This document shows, one piece after another, positions 1 to 7,463 of a DNA stretch of 13,590 bases. Location: NCBI GenBank assembly GCA_019246455.1, contig JAFAQJ010000301.1, forward strand, positions 1-13,590, in the 5' to 3' direction. The translations under genes were made by a program, and so were the position numbers. The notes below the pieces were generated by a model, which worked only from the letters and a program-made list of their open reading frames with translations, was not told where the DNA came from and ran no database searches. This stretch comes from Pseudolabrys sp. (GTDB lineage Bacteria > Pseudomonadota > Alphaproteobacteria > Rhizobiales > Xanthobacteraceae). The stretch's first letter is position 1. Each line of letters begins with the position of its first letter.

Positions 1-771
1 GAGTGAGAACCGGCAGCGGTCGAGAAATCGCGAAGTCTGCGCCACTGCGTCCGGATAATGGCGGAACAGCCGTTCGATTTCTTCCGGCGGCTTGAGATGC
101 CGTTCAGCATTGGCCTCGAGCCGCCGGCCGGCACCGTCGATGGTCACATGCTCACGGATGCAAGTGACGACGTCCTGCAGGATGCGCCGCTGCGGCATGT
201 GGTAAAGGACGTCATTGGTGGCGATCAGCGGCACAAAATGGTCGCGAGCGATTTTGGCCAACCGCGCGAGACGCCGCGCATCATCACCGCGATAAAGGAC
301 CGACGCACCTACCCAGACCGACTGCCGAGCTGCAGCTTTTTTCAGGCGTTCGAGCAATGCACCCAAGGCTCGCGCTTCGATCCGCGCCGGCGGCAAGACA
401 ATGAGATTGAGGCCCTCGATGAAATCGAGGAGATCGGGCAGGCCCAACAGGCATTCGCCCTTCTCGGCACGACGCTTGCCGAGTGACAACAATCGGGTCA
501 GCCGTCCCCAGGAGGCGCGGTCACTGGGATAAGCGAGAATGTCGGGCGTGCTGCCATCGTCAAATACCAGCCGGGCGCCGACCGCCAGCCTAAGGCCGAT
601 CTCACGCGCGGCAGCATGAGCGCGCACGACACCGGCCACCGAATTGCGGTCGGCGACACCGAGACCACCAAGACCTAAATCCTTCGCCTGCCCAACTAGC
701 TCTTCCGGTTCGGATGCGCCCCGCAAGAACGAGAAGTTGCTGGTGACACCCAGTTCAACGAACGCCGACAT
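1..771 (-). CDS. dnaE2: DnaE2, error-prone DNA polymerase III alpha subunit (N-terminal part, cut by window edge)
   Basis: DnaE2 is the catalytic C-family polymerase of the ImuA-ImuB-DnaE2 mutasome, which copies past DNA lesions during the SOS response. Only the first 257 codons are present; the full family length is about 1,000-1,100 residues. I translated this reading frame by hand. It begins MSAFVELGVTSNFSFLRGAS, the typical DnaE2 opening of the PHP domain. It then shows ADRNSVAGVVRAH (near residue 40), LLSLGKRRAEKGECLLGLPD (near 94) and ATNDVLYHMPQRRILQDVVT (near 185), all DnaE family signatures. The ATG is chosen because a GAGG at 779-782 lies 7 bases upstream, overlapping the imuB stop codon; the gap to imuB is 9 bases, so translation is probably coupled. 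The position that is His in the DnaE1 PHP motif is Gly here, so the PHP site is probably not an active metal-dependent nuclease. Family assignment is firm because of the imuAB context. Confidence 0.95.
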   Translation of the reverse strand, partial: MSAFVELGVTSNFSFLRGASEPEELVGQAKDLGLGGLGVADRNSVAGVVRAHAAAREIGLRLAVGARLVFDDGSTPDILAYPSDRASWGRLTRLLSLGKRRAEKGECLLGLPDLLDFIEGLNLIVLPPARIEARALGALLERLKKAAARQSVWVGASVLYRGDDARRLARLAKIARDHFVPLIATNDVLYHMPQRRILQDVVTCIREHVTIDGAGRRLEANAERHLKPPEEIERLFRHYPDAVAQTSRFLDRCRFSL

Positions 772-780
772 TGCAACGCC

Positions 781-2322
781 TCACGCAAACAAACCGTGCA
801 AGAACCAACGCGATTGGGCCGTCTCGCGGCCGTAGAGACCCTCGCGATAAAGCCAGACGCGCAGGCCTTGCCTGCACTCGACACGGAAATAGTCGCGGGT
901 CAGTGGACGTTCCTGCTCATCGCGCCACCATTCCATCGCGATGCGTTCAGGCCCTTCCGCCGCAGCCACTTCATGCAGCACATGGCGCCAGCGAAACCGC
1001 GCGGGCGGACCATCCGGCACCTCGGCGACAGCTTCGATCAGGGCCGGCTTCACCAATAAACGCAGAGGTCGTGCAGGTGTCAGGCTGTCCTGTTGGACTG
1101 GCGATGAAGTCAACTCTCCCCGTGTGAACTGAGCCGAGGTTTCGACGGCCGCGAGTTCAGGAATATGCGTGTCGCACGGCTTAATCCGTGTCACCCGTCG
1201 GGCACTAAATCGCGCGCTCAACCGGTCGACCAGATGAGTGAGCTCGGTTTTCTCATCTTCTCCGGCCAACCCTTGCTGCGCTGGATCGAGTCGTTCGACT
1301 AAAAGCGCCGAGAGCCGAACGACGTCATAACCAAAACCCGGATCGCATTCGTCACCAATGACGGCGAGCCGTTCGAGGAACAGGCGTTGAATACGCTCAG
1401 GATCGCGCAATGGCTGGCCGGCGCGAGCTTCGACGCGTTGCACCTTGCCGTCGACGCGAAACAGCGCGGCCTGCAGCAATCGGGCGCCGACGTCACGGCG
1501 TTCCATGATGCGGGATAATTCGCGCGCCAATTGCTCGATCGTGCCGAGCACATCTTGTTCAAGCCCAATCGGCTCGGGAAAACGTCGTTCGGCGACATAG
1601 GCCGGCACAGATAGGCGCGGCTCGATCGATTCCTCTTCGTGTCCCAGCCCCTGATCGAGCCGGCGCAAGAGAAGCTCGCCAAAACGCGCGGCCAAAGGCG
1701 CGCGCGGACGATCGATCACATCGGCGATATGGCGCAGCCCGGCTTGCGCGAGCGCTGAGACTGTTTCGCCGCCAATGCGCAGAGCGGCAAGTGGCAATGG
1801 CAATAAGACCTCGCGCATATCGCTGGACGGCACCAAAGAAATGTCTCCATAACGCGCCACCGCCCAGGCGCATCCCGGCGTGTCGGCAAGACCGATGCGA
1901 ACGTGCAAACCTTGCCGTGCAAGCCGTCCCACAAGATCGCGGCCAAGCTCACGCTCGCCACCGAACAAATGCGCGCAGCCGCTGATGTCGAGCAACAGAC
2001 CATCCGGCGGATCGAGACCGACCAGCGGCGTATAGCGATCGCACCAATCGGCCACCTGTTCGAGCAAGATCGCATCGGCGCGCGGATCGGCATCGAATGC
2101 AGCAAGCGCCGGATACATCGCGCGTGCATCAGCAAGCGGAGTGCCGGGCTTGAGACCTAACGCGGCAGCCGTGTCGTTCATCGCGCAGACGCGCAAGGTC
2201 GACTTTAGCGATTCGACGACGATAAGCGGCGTATCAGCCGGCGCGAGCGAGCGGCGCTCGATCCAGTCGGTCGAAAGCCGCCTGAGCCATACCGAAAGAT
2301 AGCGCCGAGAAGGAACGCTCAT
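781..2322 (-). CDS. imuB: ImuB, catalytically inactive Y-family polymerase-like mutasome protein
   Basis: ImuB is the hub of the SOS mutasome. It contacts the beta clamp, ImuA and DnaE2 but does not itself polymerise. The 513-residue length is normal. Residues 8-22 (YLSVWLRRLSTDWIE) replace the acidic catalytic motif of true Y-family polymerases, and residues 109-122 (LLLDISGCAHLFGG) stand where active enzymes carry the SxDE motif. A helix-hairpin-helix-like segment lies near 180-205. The C-terminal part is very typical of ImuB: RPLRLL (418-423), AEVPDGPPARFRWRHVLH (433-450) and LYREGLYGRETAQSRWFLHG (491-510). The start codon lies inside imuA, giving an 89-base out-of-phase overlap; no later start preserves the conserved N-terminus. 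A possible beta-clamp motif near 349-354 (QQGLAG) lacks the usual aromatic residue. Expected to be co-expressed with imuA from the LexA-controlled promoter. Confidence 0.95.
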   Translation of the reverse strand: MSVPSRRYLSVWLRRLSTDWIERRSLAPADTPLIVVESLKSTLRVCAMNDTAAALGLKPGTPLADARAMYPALAAFDADPRADAILLEQVADWCDRYTPLVGLDPPDGLLLDISGCAHLFGGERELGRDLVGRLARQGLHVRIGLADTPGCAWAVARYGDISLVPSSDMREVLLPLPLAALRIGGETVSALAQAGLRHIADVIDRPRAPLAARFGELLLRRLDQGLGHEEESIEPRLSVPAYVAERRFPEPIGLEQDVLGTIEQLARELSRIMERRDVGARLLQAALFRVDGKVQRVEARAGQPLRDPERIQRLFLERLAVIGDECDPGFGYDVVRLSALLVERLDPAQQGLAGEDEKTELTHLVDRLSARFSARRVTRIKPCDTHIPELAAVETSAQFTRGELTSSPVQQDSLTPARPLRLLVKPALIEAVAEVPDGPPARFRWRHVLHEVAAAEGPERIAMEWWRDEQERPLTRDYFRVECRQGLRVWLYREGLYGRETAQSRWFLHGLFA

Positions 2323-3028
2323 GATGATTCCACGCTACTGTCCATTGTCCGAGGGGGCCGCGCCGGTTCTTCACCAGCGAGACTGCGAAAGTCGTATGCC
2401 CAAGCCCGCCGAAACCATCAGGTGGGCTAGAGGCAGCGGCGATCTCCCAACGGGTTTCCGCCGAACTCGTCAGCGGCGATGGGCGATGCCGCAACAGAAA
2501 ACCAAAACCGCCACCCTCGCGCGCCGCCAAAGTCAGCCGACGCGTCGCTGTGAGATCGGCCACCGCACCGTCATTCGGCAATTCACAGATTGCGGTGGAT
2601 AGCGCACGACACTTGAGTGCCTCCTCCATCGCCCACAACGCATCGATCGGACGCGGCACTTTGACGATGAGGAGCTTGCTCGCGGGCAAACCGAATTGAT
2701 CGGCGCCGGGACCGTAGATCGCGCCACCTTCCAGCGCGGCAAAGTCAGTCTGAATCCAGAGCACGTGACGGCGGCCCGCCACGCGCGCGGCCAGAGCAAA
2801 AGTGAAACCGAAGGCCGCGCCGAGATCGGGCCACGCCGCGGCGGCAACCTCATGCAGGCTCGCTTTCGTCAGTCCACCTTGCAGCACACGATCGATTGCC
2901 GGTACGCCTAAAGTCGACGTGCACGCATCGAAAGACAGATCCGTGTCCTGTCCTTCAATCTGCGCCACCACGCGCCGCAGATGACAAAGGGTGGCTGGTT
3001 TTCCAGCGGTAGAGATAGTCTTGTTCAT
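2234..3028 (-). CDS. imuA: ImuA, RecA/SulA-like SOS mutagenesis protein
   Basis: ImuA is the RecA-like partner in the ImuA-ImuB-DnaE2 mutasome; it is thought to bind RecA and ImuB and modulate lesion bypass. The 264-residue protein has the family layout: an N-terminal helix with LRRVVAQIE (17-25), then GVPAIDRVLQGGLTKASLHE (41-60), which corresponds to the RecA core entry. The segment 58-72 (LHEVAAAAWPDLGAA) occupies the Walker A site but lacks the P-loop Lys, as is usual for ImuA. VLWIQTD (89-95) is the following strand. The C-terminus overlaps imuB by 89 bases. The ATG at 3026-3028 is used because the next in-frame starts are GTG codons inside the conserved N-terminal helix. Upstream spacing is unusual: the LexA-type box 3023-3037 covers the start codon, and no good ribosome-binding site is seen. 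First gene of the imuA-imuB-dnaE2 operon. Confidence 0.93.
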   Translation of the reverse strand: MNKTISTAGKPATLCHLRRVVAQIEGQDTDLSFDACTSTLGVPAIDRVLQGGLTKASLHEVAAAAWPDLGAAFGFTFALAARVAGRRHVLWIQTDFAALEGGAIYGPGADQFGLPASKLLIVKVPRPIDALWAMEEALKCRALSTAICELPNDGAVADLTATRRLTLAAREGGGFGFLLRHRPSPLTSSAETRWEIAAASSPPDGFGGLGHTTFAVSLVKNRRGPLGQWTVAWNHHERSFSALSFGMAQAAFDRLDRAPLARAG

Positions 3029-3037
3029 GTTTCGTTC
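3023..3037 (-). promoter_or_regulatory. LexA (SOS) box, GTTC-N7-GTTC, overlapping the imuA start codon
   Basis: On the plus strand the bases read GTTC-atgtttc-GTTC, an exact match to the alphaproteobacterial LexA consensus GTTC-N7-GTTC. Read on the minus strand it is GAAC-gaaacat-GAAC, and the ATG of imuA lies inside it. imuA operons are known LexA targets in alphaproteobacteria, so both sequence and context agree. Bound LexA would cover the transcription start and initiation codon. Confidence 0.88.
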
Positions 3038-3038
3038 T

Positions 3039-3067
3039 ATCTCACCGCCAGCTCAAACCAGAGTCAA
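3039..3067 (-). promoter_or_regulatory. Candidate sigma-70-type promoter of imuA-imuB-dnaE2
   Basis: On the minus strand TTGACT (3062-3067, 5 of 6 to the consensus -35) is followed after 17 bases by TGAGAT (3039-3044, 3 of 6 to the -10). An A/T-rich stretch lies just upstream of the -35. The LexA box begins one base downstream of the -10. The start site would fall near 3031-3033, giving a leader of only a few bases before the imuA ATG. The -10 is weak, so the exact placement is uncertain. Confidence 0.45.
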
Positions 3068-3118
3068 GCGCGGCCAAAAATCTTACTTATTCAATGCCTT
3101 AGAGAGGAAAAGACAGCT

Positions 3119-4177
3119 TCAGTCCAACGGCACGTTGAGCTTTGTGTCCTTGACGATAATGCCGCCCCGGTTGCCGATCTCGATCGAGCCGTAGCGCTGT
3201 TGGAAGCAGTCCGGCAGCGGTCGATCGCCCGCCACGCTCAGCCATAGACGCAACAAGTGCCGCTTTTGGTTCGCGTCCGGCCAATCGCGAAACGCGGTGC
3301 GATCATGCAGCAGCGCGTGGTTGTAGACGAACTGCATGTCGCCCGGCTGGAGCTTCATGCTCAGGTGAAGTCGCTTATCGTTCGCGAGGTCGTCGAACAG
3401 ATTGAGTGCCTCGACATGCGCGGGCGTCAGCCGCATCGCGTCAGGAAAGCGTTGCGCGCTATCGATGTATTGGCGTTGATAGAAGCCGGTAAGAAAACCC
3501 TCGTGCCAGCTTAACGGAGGTATCTCGAGATACGGCTTCTGACCCTCGGGCACCTCTCCTCGCCGGTCCGTCGCAATCGGGTCGAATAACAGCGCTGCAA
3601 GATCGGGCCGCGTGCGTCTCATCTCGTTGTAGATCGCTGCCGTGCTGACGAGGAGCGATTCACCGCCCTCCATCGCTTCACGAATGCAAAGCAATCCGAC
3701 GACGTCGGAAGAATCGGTATGAAAGGTCTGTCGTTCTGATGTCTGATAGATGCGCGTATTGGGATTCTTCGCGTCCGCCCCAATATCGCGCACATGGCCC
3801 AGAAGGTGGCCTTTGGCGTTTTGCGATCGCGCCGACCCGAGGTGCGCGCCGATGCCGCAAAAGATCGTCGCCGCAAATTTCTGACTATATTTTTCGATCG
3901 GAAGACCACGGATCACCTCAAAGCCGATCCCGTGAATTAGAGTTTCCTTCAGCTCTTTCAAGTGAGGCCCAAAAAGCGGCAGCGAAAATTGCTCCTTAGT
4001 GATTGCACTGATGTCCCCGGTCGTCGCCAAGAATGCGTCGGCCGCGTGCTCAAGTTCCGCGATCTCTTTGGGCTTCAAATGTACGAGCCAACGATCGGCA
4101 GCCGCAGCCATTTCCGCGCCGCACCATGCCGACGGAATGTCCAAAATTCTCGGTGGCATATTCACTACGGTCTGCAT
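3119..4177 (-). CDS. TauD/TfdA-family Fe(II)/2-oxoglutarate-dependent dioxygenase
   Basis: This 352-residue protein belongs to the TauD/TfdA family (non-heme iron oxygenases that couple 2-oxoglutarate decarboxylation to hydroxylation of a small organic substrate). The iron site is visible: HTD at 153-155 gives His153 and Asp155. The distal His is His291 in NHALLHDRTAF (286-296). The arginine that holds 2-oxoglutarate is probably Arg306 or Arg310 in RHLLRLWL. LQPGDMQFVYNH (276-287) is the strand before the distal His, as in the family. The start is supported by GGAGG at 4185-4189, 7 bases upstream. It lies 46 bases after the isomerase-like gene on the same strand and may be the last gene of that operon, but it could also be independent. 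The substrate cannot be predicted. It is not specifically close to taurine or 2,4-D enzymes as far as I can judge, so no gene symbol is given. Confidence 0.88.
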   Translation of the reverse strand: MQTVVNMPPRILDIPSAWCGAEMAAAADRWLVHLKPKEIAELEHAADAFLATTGDISAITKEQFSLPLFGPHLKELKETLIHGIGFEVIRGLPIEKYSQKFAATIFCGIGAHLGSARSQNAKGHLLGHVRDIGADAKNPNTRIYQTSERQTFHTDSSDVVGLLCIREAMEGGESLLVSTAAIYNEMRRTRPDLAALLFDPIATDRRGEVPEGQKPYLEIPPLSWHEGFLTGFYQRQYIDSAQRFPDAMRLTPAHVEALNLFDDLANDKRLHLSMKLQPGDMQFVYNHALLHDRTAFRDWPDANQKRHLLRLWLSVAGDRPLPDCFQQRYGSIEIGNRGGIIVKDTKLNVPLD

Positions 4178-4184
4178 CCGAAGG

Positions 4185-4189
4185 CCTCC
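4185..4189 (-). promoter_or_regulatory. Ribosome binding site of the TauD-like gene
   Basis: Minus-strand GGAGG, 7 bases before the ATG at 4175-4177. It decides the start in favour of the first Met over the Met at codon 7. The rest of the 46-base gap between the two genes shows no clear promoter or terminator. Confidence 0.7.
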
Positions 4190-4223
4190 AAGGCGCGCGT
4201 AACCCTACCAAATCGACGCGATG

Positions 4224-5087
4224 TCAAACAACCGAATGCAATCGTTCGATACAAGTCCTGATGACCTCGTCCATCGGGCGTTCCCACCACCGGTTCGAGA
4301 AAATCTCGACCTCGACGTAGCCGGCAAAGCCTTGAGCCTCGACGGCGTCACGGATGCGCGGAATATCGATCACGCCGTCTCCCATCATGCCGCGATCGTT
4401 GAGCATATCGGTGGTCGGCACCAGCCAATCGCAGACATGAAAAGCATGCAGCCGCTTCTTCCCGGCGCGCTTGATCTGCTCGCGCAATTCGAAATCCCAC
4501 CACACGTGATAGACGTCGAGCGCCACCCCCACTGCCCCGCTCTTTTCGGGATCGAGACGGTCGCAAATGTCGAGCGCCTGCCTCGTCGTGCTCACGCAAG
4601 CGCGATCCGCGGCGAACATCGGATGCAATGGCTCGATCGCCAGCGGCATTCGCGCCTGACGGGCATAATCAAGCAAGCTCGCAATCGCGTCCTCGACCTC
4701 GCGCTGGGCGTCCCAGATATCCTTGCTCGGCGTGCTGCCAGGCCGCGAATACTGCGGTAGCCCGCCCACCACCAGAACGAGACAGGGCGCGCCAAGCGCC
4801 TGGGCTTCGTCGATGGCGCGGCGATTGTCGTCGAGAGCCTCCCGACGATGCTCGGTATCAGCGGTAAGCATTCCGCCACGGCAGTAGCCGGAGAGTTCGA
4901 GGCCGGCGTCCTTGACGGCTTTCGCCGTGCGATCAAGCCCGACAGCTGCGACCTGATCGCGCCACGGATCAATCGCACGCACGCTGTGCCGCGCGCAAGC
5001 CTCGATAATTTCAAGCAACGAGCCTTGCTTGCGGACTGTTGCGGTGTTGAGCGACAGCCAGCGATGATCGCCTACCAAATTCCGCAT
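4224..5087 (-). CDS. Sugar phosphate isomerase/epimerase-like TIM barrel protein (AP endonuclease 2 fold)
   Basis: A 287-residue member of the xylose isomerase-like TIM barrel family (sugar isomerases, epimerases, IolE-type dehydratases and, more recently, keto-glycoside eliminases). The likely divalent-metal ligands occur in the expected order: Glu152 (IEPLHP), Asp191 (DVYHVWWD), His217 (AFHVCDW) and Glu261 (YVEVEIFS). GDGVIDIP (237-244) is the usual family loop. No signal peptide, so it acts in the cytoplasm. The start chosen is the ATG at 5085-5087. It shares one base with the TGA of the upstream DUF993 gene (TGATG), a sign of translational coupling; a TTG one codon earlier is also possible but less likely. 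Between a Gfo/Idh dehydrogenase, a DUF993 aldolase-like protein and a dioxygenase, it probably isomerises, dehydrates or cleaves a keto-sugar or keto-polyol intermediate. That role is inference. Confidence 0.88.
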   Translation of the reverse strand: MRNLVGDHRWLSLNTATVRKQGSLLEIIEACARHSVRAIDPWRDQVAAVGLDRTAKAVKDAGLELSGYCRGGMLTADTEHRREALDDNRRAIDEAQALGAPCLVLVVGGLPQYSRPGSTPSKDIWDAQREVEDAIASLLDYARQARMPLAIEPLHPMFAADRACVSTTRQALDICDRLDPEKSGAVGVALDVYHVWWDFELREQIKRAGKKRLHAFHVCDWLVPTTDMLNDRGMMGDGVIDIPRIRDAVEAQGFAGYVEVEIFSNRWWERPMDEVIRTCIERLHSVV

Positions 5088-6277
5088 CAAACTTCGATCC
5101 CGCGCCCGGCGAGAACCGTTTTCATGCGACTGACCGCAAGCTCGGGGTCGCGTAGCAGACCCGCGGCGTCGGCCAGCTGGAAAATCTCCGCAAGATGTAC
5201 GCTCGAGCGCGCGCTTTCTTGTCCGCCGACCATCGTGAAGTGGTCCTGATGGCCGTTGAGATAAGCCATGAAGACCACGCCGGTTTTGTAGAATCGGGTC
5301 GGCGCGCGGAAAATGTGACGCGACAGCGGCACCGTCGGCGCGAGAATGTCGTGGAATGATTTGGTGTCGTTTTCGGCGAGCTTCGCCAGGGCGGCAGACG
5401 CGGCCGGTGCGATGCTGTCGAAGATGCCGAGCAGCGCGTGCGAATAGCCTTTGTCGTCGCCCGCGATTAGCTCGGCGTAATTGAAATCGTCGCCGGTATA
5501 CATGCGCACGCCTTGCTTAAGGCGCCGACGCATCGCGATTTCCTTATCTTTGTCGAGCAGCGAAATCTTGACGCCGTCGACCTTCGCCGCATGGCCGTTG
5601 ATGATCGCCACCGCCGTATCCATCGCTGCGTCGAGATTGCGCGACCCCCAATAGCCGGCGAGCGCGGGGTCGAACATATCACCGAGCCAATGGATGATGA
5701 TCGGCTCGCGAACCCCGGACAGGATACGGTCGTAAACTTTGGCGTAATCGTCGGCCGAACGCGCGACTTTCGCCAGCGCGCGGGAAGCCATCAATACCAG
5801 CCGGCCGCCGACCTTCTCGATGGCTTCGATCTGTTCCTCATAGGCGCGCACGACATCGTCGAGGCCCTTGACGGCAGCCGGGTCGAGCTGATCGGTACCG
5901 CAGCCGGAGAACACGGTGCCACCATTCGTTTTGGCCGCTGCAACCGAGCGGCGGACCAATTCGAGCGAGGTCGGCCAATTGACGCCCATACCGCGCTGCG
6001 CCGTGTCCATCGCCTCAGCCACCGCGAGGCCGAGCCTCCAGAGGTGCTCACGAAATGCGATCGTTTTGTCCCAGTCGATCGCGCAATCGAGCCACGGGTC
6101 GTTGTCGGCTTTCGGGTCAGCCACGACATGAGCGGCGGCGAAAGCAATTCGGTTGACCTGACCGTTGGCGCGATCGGGAAAATTACGCGGCTCGGACAGG
6201 TAGAACGCCTCGACCGAGCGATCCGCTTTCGGCAACCTGATCGACAACGCGCGCAGTGGTTTTTGCGGCTTGTTCAT
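5087..6277 (-). CDS. DUF993 family protein, dihydrodipicolinate-synthase-like aldolase
   Basis: A 396-residue protein that I recognise as DUF993, a family related to dihydrodipicolinate synthase/N-acetylneuraminate lyase class I aldolases. In such enzymes a Lys on a central strand forms the Schiff base; here KVDGVKISLLDKDKE (232-246) offers Lys237 in the expected context. Other blocks are WLDCAIDWDKT (62-72), GMGVNWPTSLELVRRS (97-112, substrate-side helix), FSGCGTDQLD (123-132), IIIHWLGDMFDP (193-204) and YTGDDFNYAELIAGD (260-274). The frame is open for 50 more codons upstream, but that extension is the antisense-like tail of the preceding gene. The ATG at 6275-6277 has GGAG at 6285-6288, 7 bases upstream, and overlaps the preceding TGA as ATGA. 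A retro-aldol or related carbon-carbon cleavage of a sugar-derived keto acid is plausible. No reaction is established for the family that I know of. Confidence 0.88.
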   Translation of the reverse strand: MNKPQKPLRALSIRLPKADRSVEAFYLSEPRNFPDRANGQVNRIAFAAAHVVADPKADNDPWLDCAIDWDKTIAFREHLWRLGLAVAEAMDTAQRGMGVNWPTSLELVRRSVAAAKTNGGTVFSGCGTDQLDPAAVKGLDDVVRAYEEQIEAIEKVGGRLVLMASRALAKVARSADDYAKVYDRILSGVREPIIIHWLGDMFDPALAGYWGSRNLDAAMDTAVAIINGHAAKVDGVKISLLDKDKEIAMRRRLKQGVRMYTGDDFNYAELIAGDDKGYSHALLGIFDSIAPAASAALAKLAENDTKSFHDILAPTVPLSRHIFRAPTRFYKTGVVFMAYLNGHQDHFTMVGGQESARSSVHLAEIFQLADAAGLLRDPELAVSRMKTVLAGRGIEV

Positions 6278-7431
6278 GCGGCGTCTCCGAGCGGCGGAAT
6301 ATCGACCCAGCGCCGTTCCTTCCAGCTTTGGGTCGCGGCCTCGACGAGCTGCAGGCCCTTGGCGCCCTCGCGCAAGGTGTATTTGTACGGCGCGTCTTCC
6401 ATCATGTGGCGGATGAACATTTCCCACTGCACCTTGAAACCATTGTCGAAGGTCGTGAAGTCCGGGACGGGTTGCCAGGACGCATAAAGATCGAGCGGCT
6501 GTTTCACGTCAGGATTCCAGACTGGGCGCGGCGTATCCTGACGCCTTTGCATCATGCAGTCGTGCAGCCCGGCAATGGCGCTGCCATCGGTGCCATCGAC
6601 CTGAAACGTGACGAGATCGTCGCGATAGGGCCGCACGCACCATGACGAATTGACGTGCGCGATGACGCCGCCTTCAAGCTCGAACGTCGCGTAGGCCGCA
6701 TCGTCGGCGTCGGCCTTGTACGGTTTTCCGTTGTCGTCCCAGCGTTGCCGAAAGTGGGTGACACCGCGGCACGACACCGACTTCACCGGCGCAAATACGT
6801 TATCGAGCACATAGCGCCAATGACACAGCATATCGAGGATGATGCCGCCGCCCTCGTCTTTCTTGTAGTTCCAGGATGGCCGCTGCGCCGGCTGCTCGTC
6901 GCCTGGGAAAACCCAGTAGCCGAACTCGCCGCGCACCGCGAGCATGCGGCCGAAAAACCCTGTGTCGCGTAAATGCTGCAACTTCATCAGGCCTGGCAGA
7001 AATAATTTATCCTGAACAACACCGTTCTTGAGTTTCGCTTTTTCGGCCAACGTGACGACTTTCAGCGCCTCCGCGAGCGTAGTGGCGGTCGGCTTTTCGC
7101 AATAAATGTGCTTGCCGGCCTTGATCGCCTTTTCGAGCAGCGCGGGACGCATTTGCGTCGTAGCAGCGTCGAAGAACAATTCGTCGTTCTTGTCAGCCAA
7201 CGCCTTGTCGAGATCAATCGACCAGCGCTCGACGCTATGCTGCTTGGCAAGCGCCGCCGTCTTCTCCGCGTTGCGGCCGATCAAGATCGGGTCGGGCATC
7301 ACCCGGTCGCCATTTTTGAGCGAGACGCCGCCCTGGGCGCGGATTGCCAGCACCGAGCGGATCAAATGCTGGTTGGTCCCCATGCGTCCGGTGACGCCAT
7401 TCATGATGATCCCGAGACGCCGTGTCGTCAC
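6274..7431 (-). CDS. Gfo/Idh/MocA-family NAD(P)-dependent oxidoreductase (first gene of the minus-strand operon)
   Basis: A 385-residue dehydrogenase of the family that includes inositol 2-dehydrogenase and glucose-fructose oxidoreductase. It starts with a Rossmann loop, GIIMNGVTGRMGTN (7-20). The family's conserved CEKP lies near 111-114, with Lys113 expected to take part in hydride transfer. GGGIILDMLCHWRYVLDN (194-211) supplies the usual Asp200 and His204 of the catalytic site. The frame is open from 7497, but GAGGGG at 7441-7446 points to the GTG at 7429-7431, 9 bases downstream. A GTG at 7435-7437 is too close to that site, and the longer version adds residues with no family likeness before the Rossmann strand. 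It opens a coupled set with DUF993 (ATGA overlap) and the isomerase-like gene, and is transcribed away from a second Gfo/Idh gene. It likely oxidises a ring or secondary hydroxyl of the imported compound; the substrate is unknown. Confidence 0.9.
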   Translation of the reverse strand: MTTRRLGIIMNGVTGRMGTNQHLIRSVLAIRAQGGVSLKNGDRVMPDPILIGRNAEKTAALAKQHSVERWSIDLDKALADKNDELFFDAATTQMRPALLEKAIKAGKHIYCEKPTATTLAEALKVVTLAEKAKLKNGVVQDKLFLPGLMKLQHLRDTGFFGRMLAVRGEFGYWVFPGDEQPAQRPSWNYKKDEGGGIILDMLCHWRYVLDNVFAPVKSVSCRGVTHFRQRWDDNGKPYKADADDAAYATFELEGGVIAHVNSSWCVRPYRDDLVTFQVDGTDGSAIAGLHDCMMQRRQDTPRPVWNPDVKQPLDLYASWQPVPDFTTFDNGFKVQWEMFIRHMMEDAPYKYTLREGAKGLQLVEAATQSWKERRWVDIPPLGDAA

Positions 7432-7463
7432 TTCCACACTCCCCTCAAAAACGTCGACAGCGT

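Noticed and set aside
58..486. Plus-strand open frame of 142 codons at the left edge
   Set aside because: It is antisense to dnaE2, whose conserved PHP-domain sequence is on the other strand.
4178..4223. Possible separate promoter between the isomerase-like and dioxygenase genes
   Set aside because: Apart from the GGAGG ribosome-binding site I see no -35/-10 pair in these 46 bases; a promoter inside the upstream gene cannot be excluded.
6278..6427. N-terminal extension of the DUF993 gene by 50 codons
   Set aside because: The extra residues are Arg-rich and out-of-frame to the preceding gene; the ATGA overlap and GGAG support the later ATG.
5513..6487. Plus-strand open frame of 324 codons
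   Set aside because: It is antisense to the well-supported DUF993 and Gfo/Idh genes, shows no recognisable family motif, and arises from high GC and codon bias.
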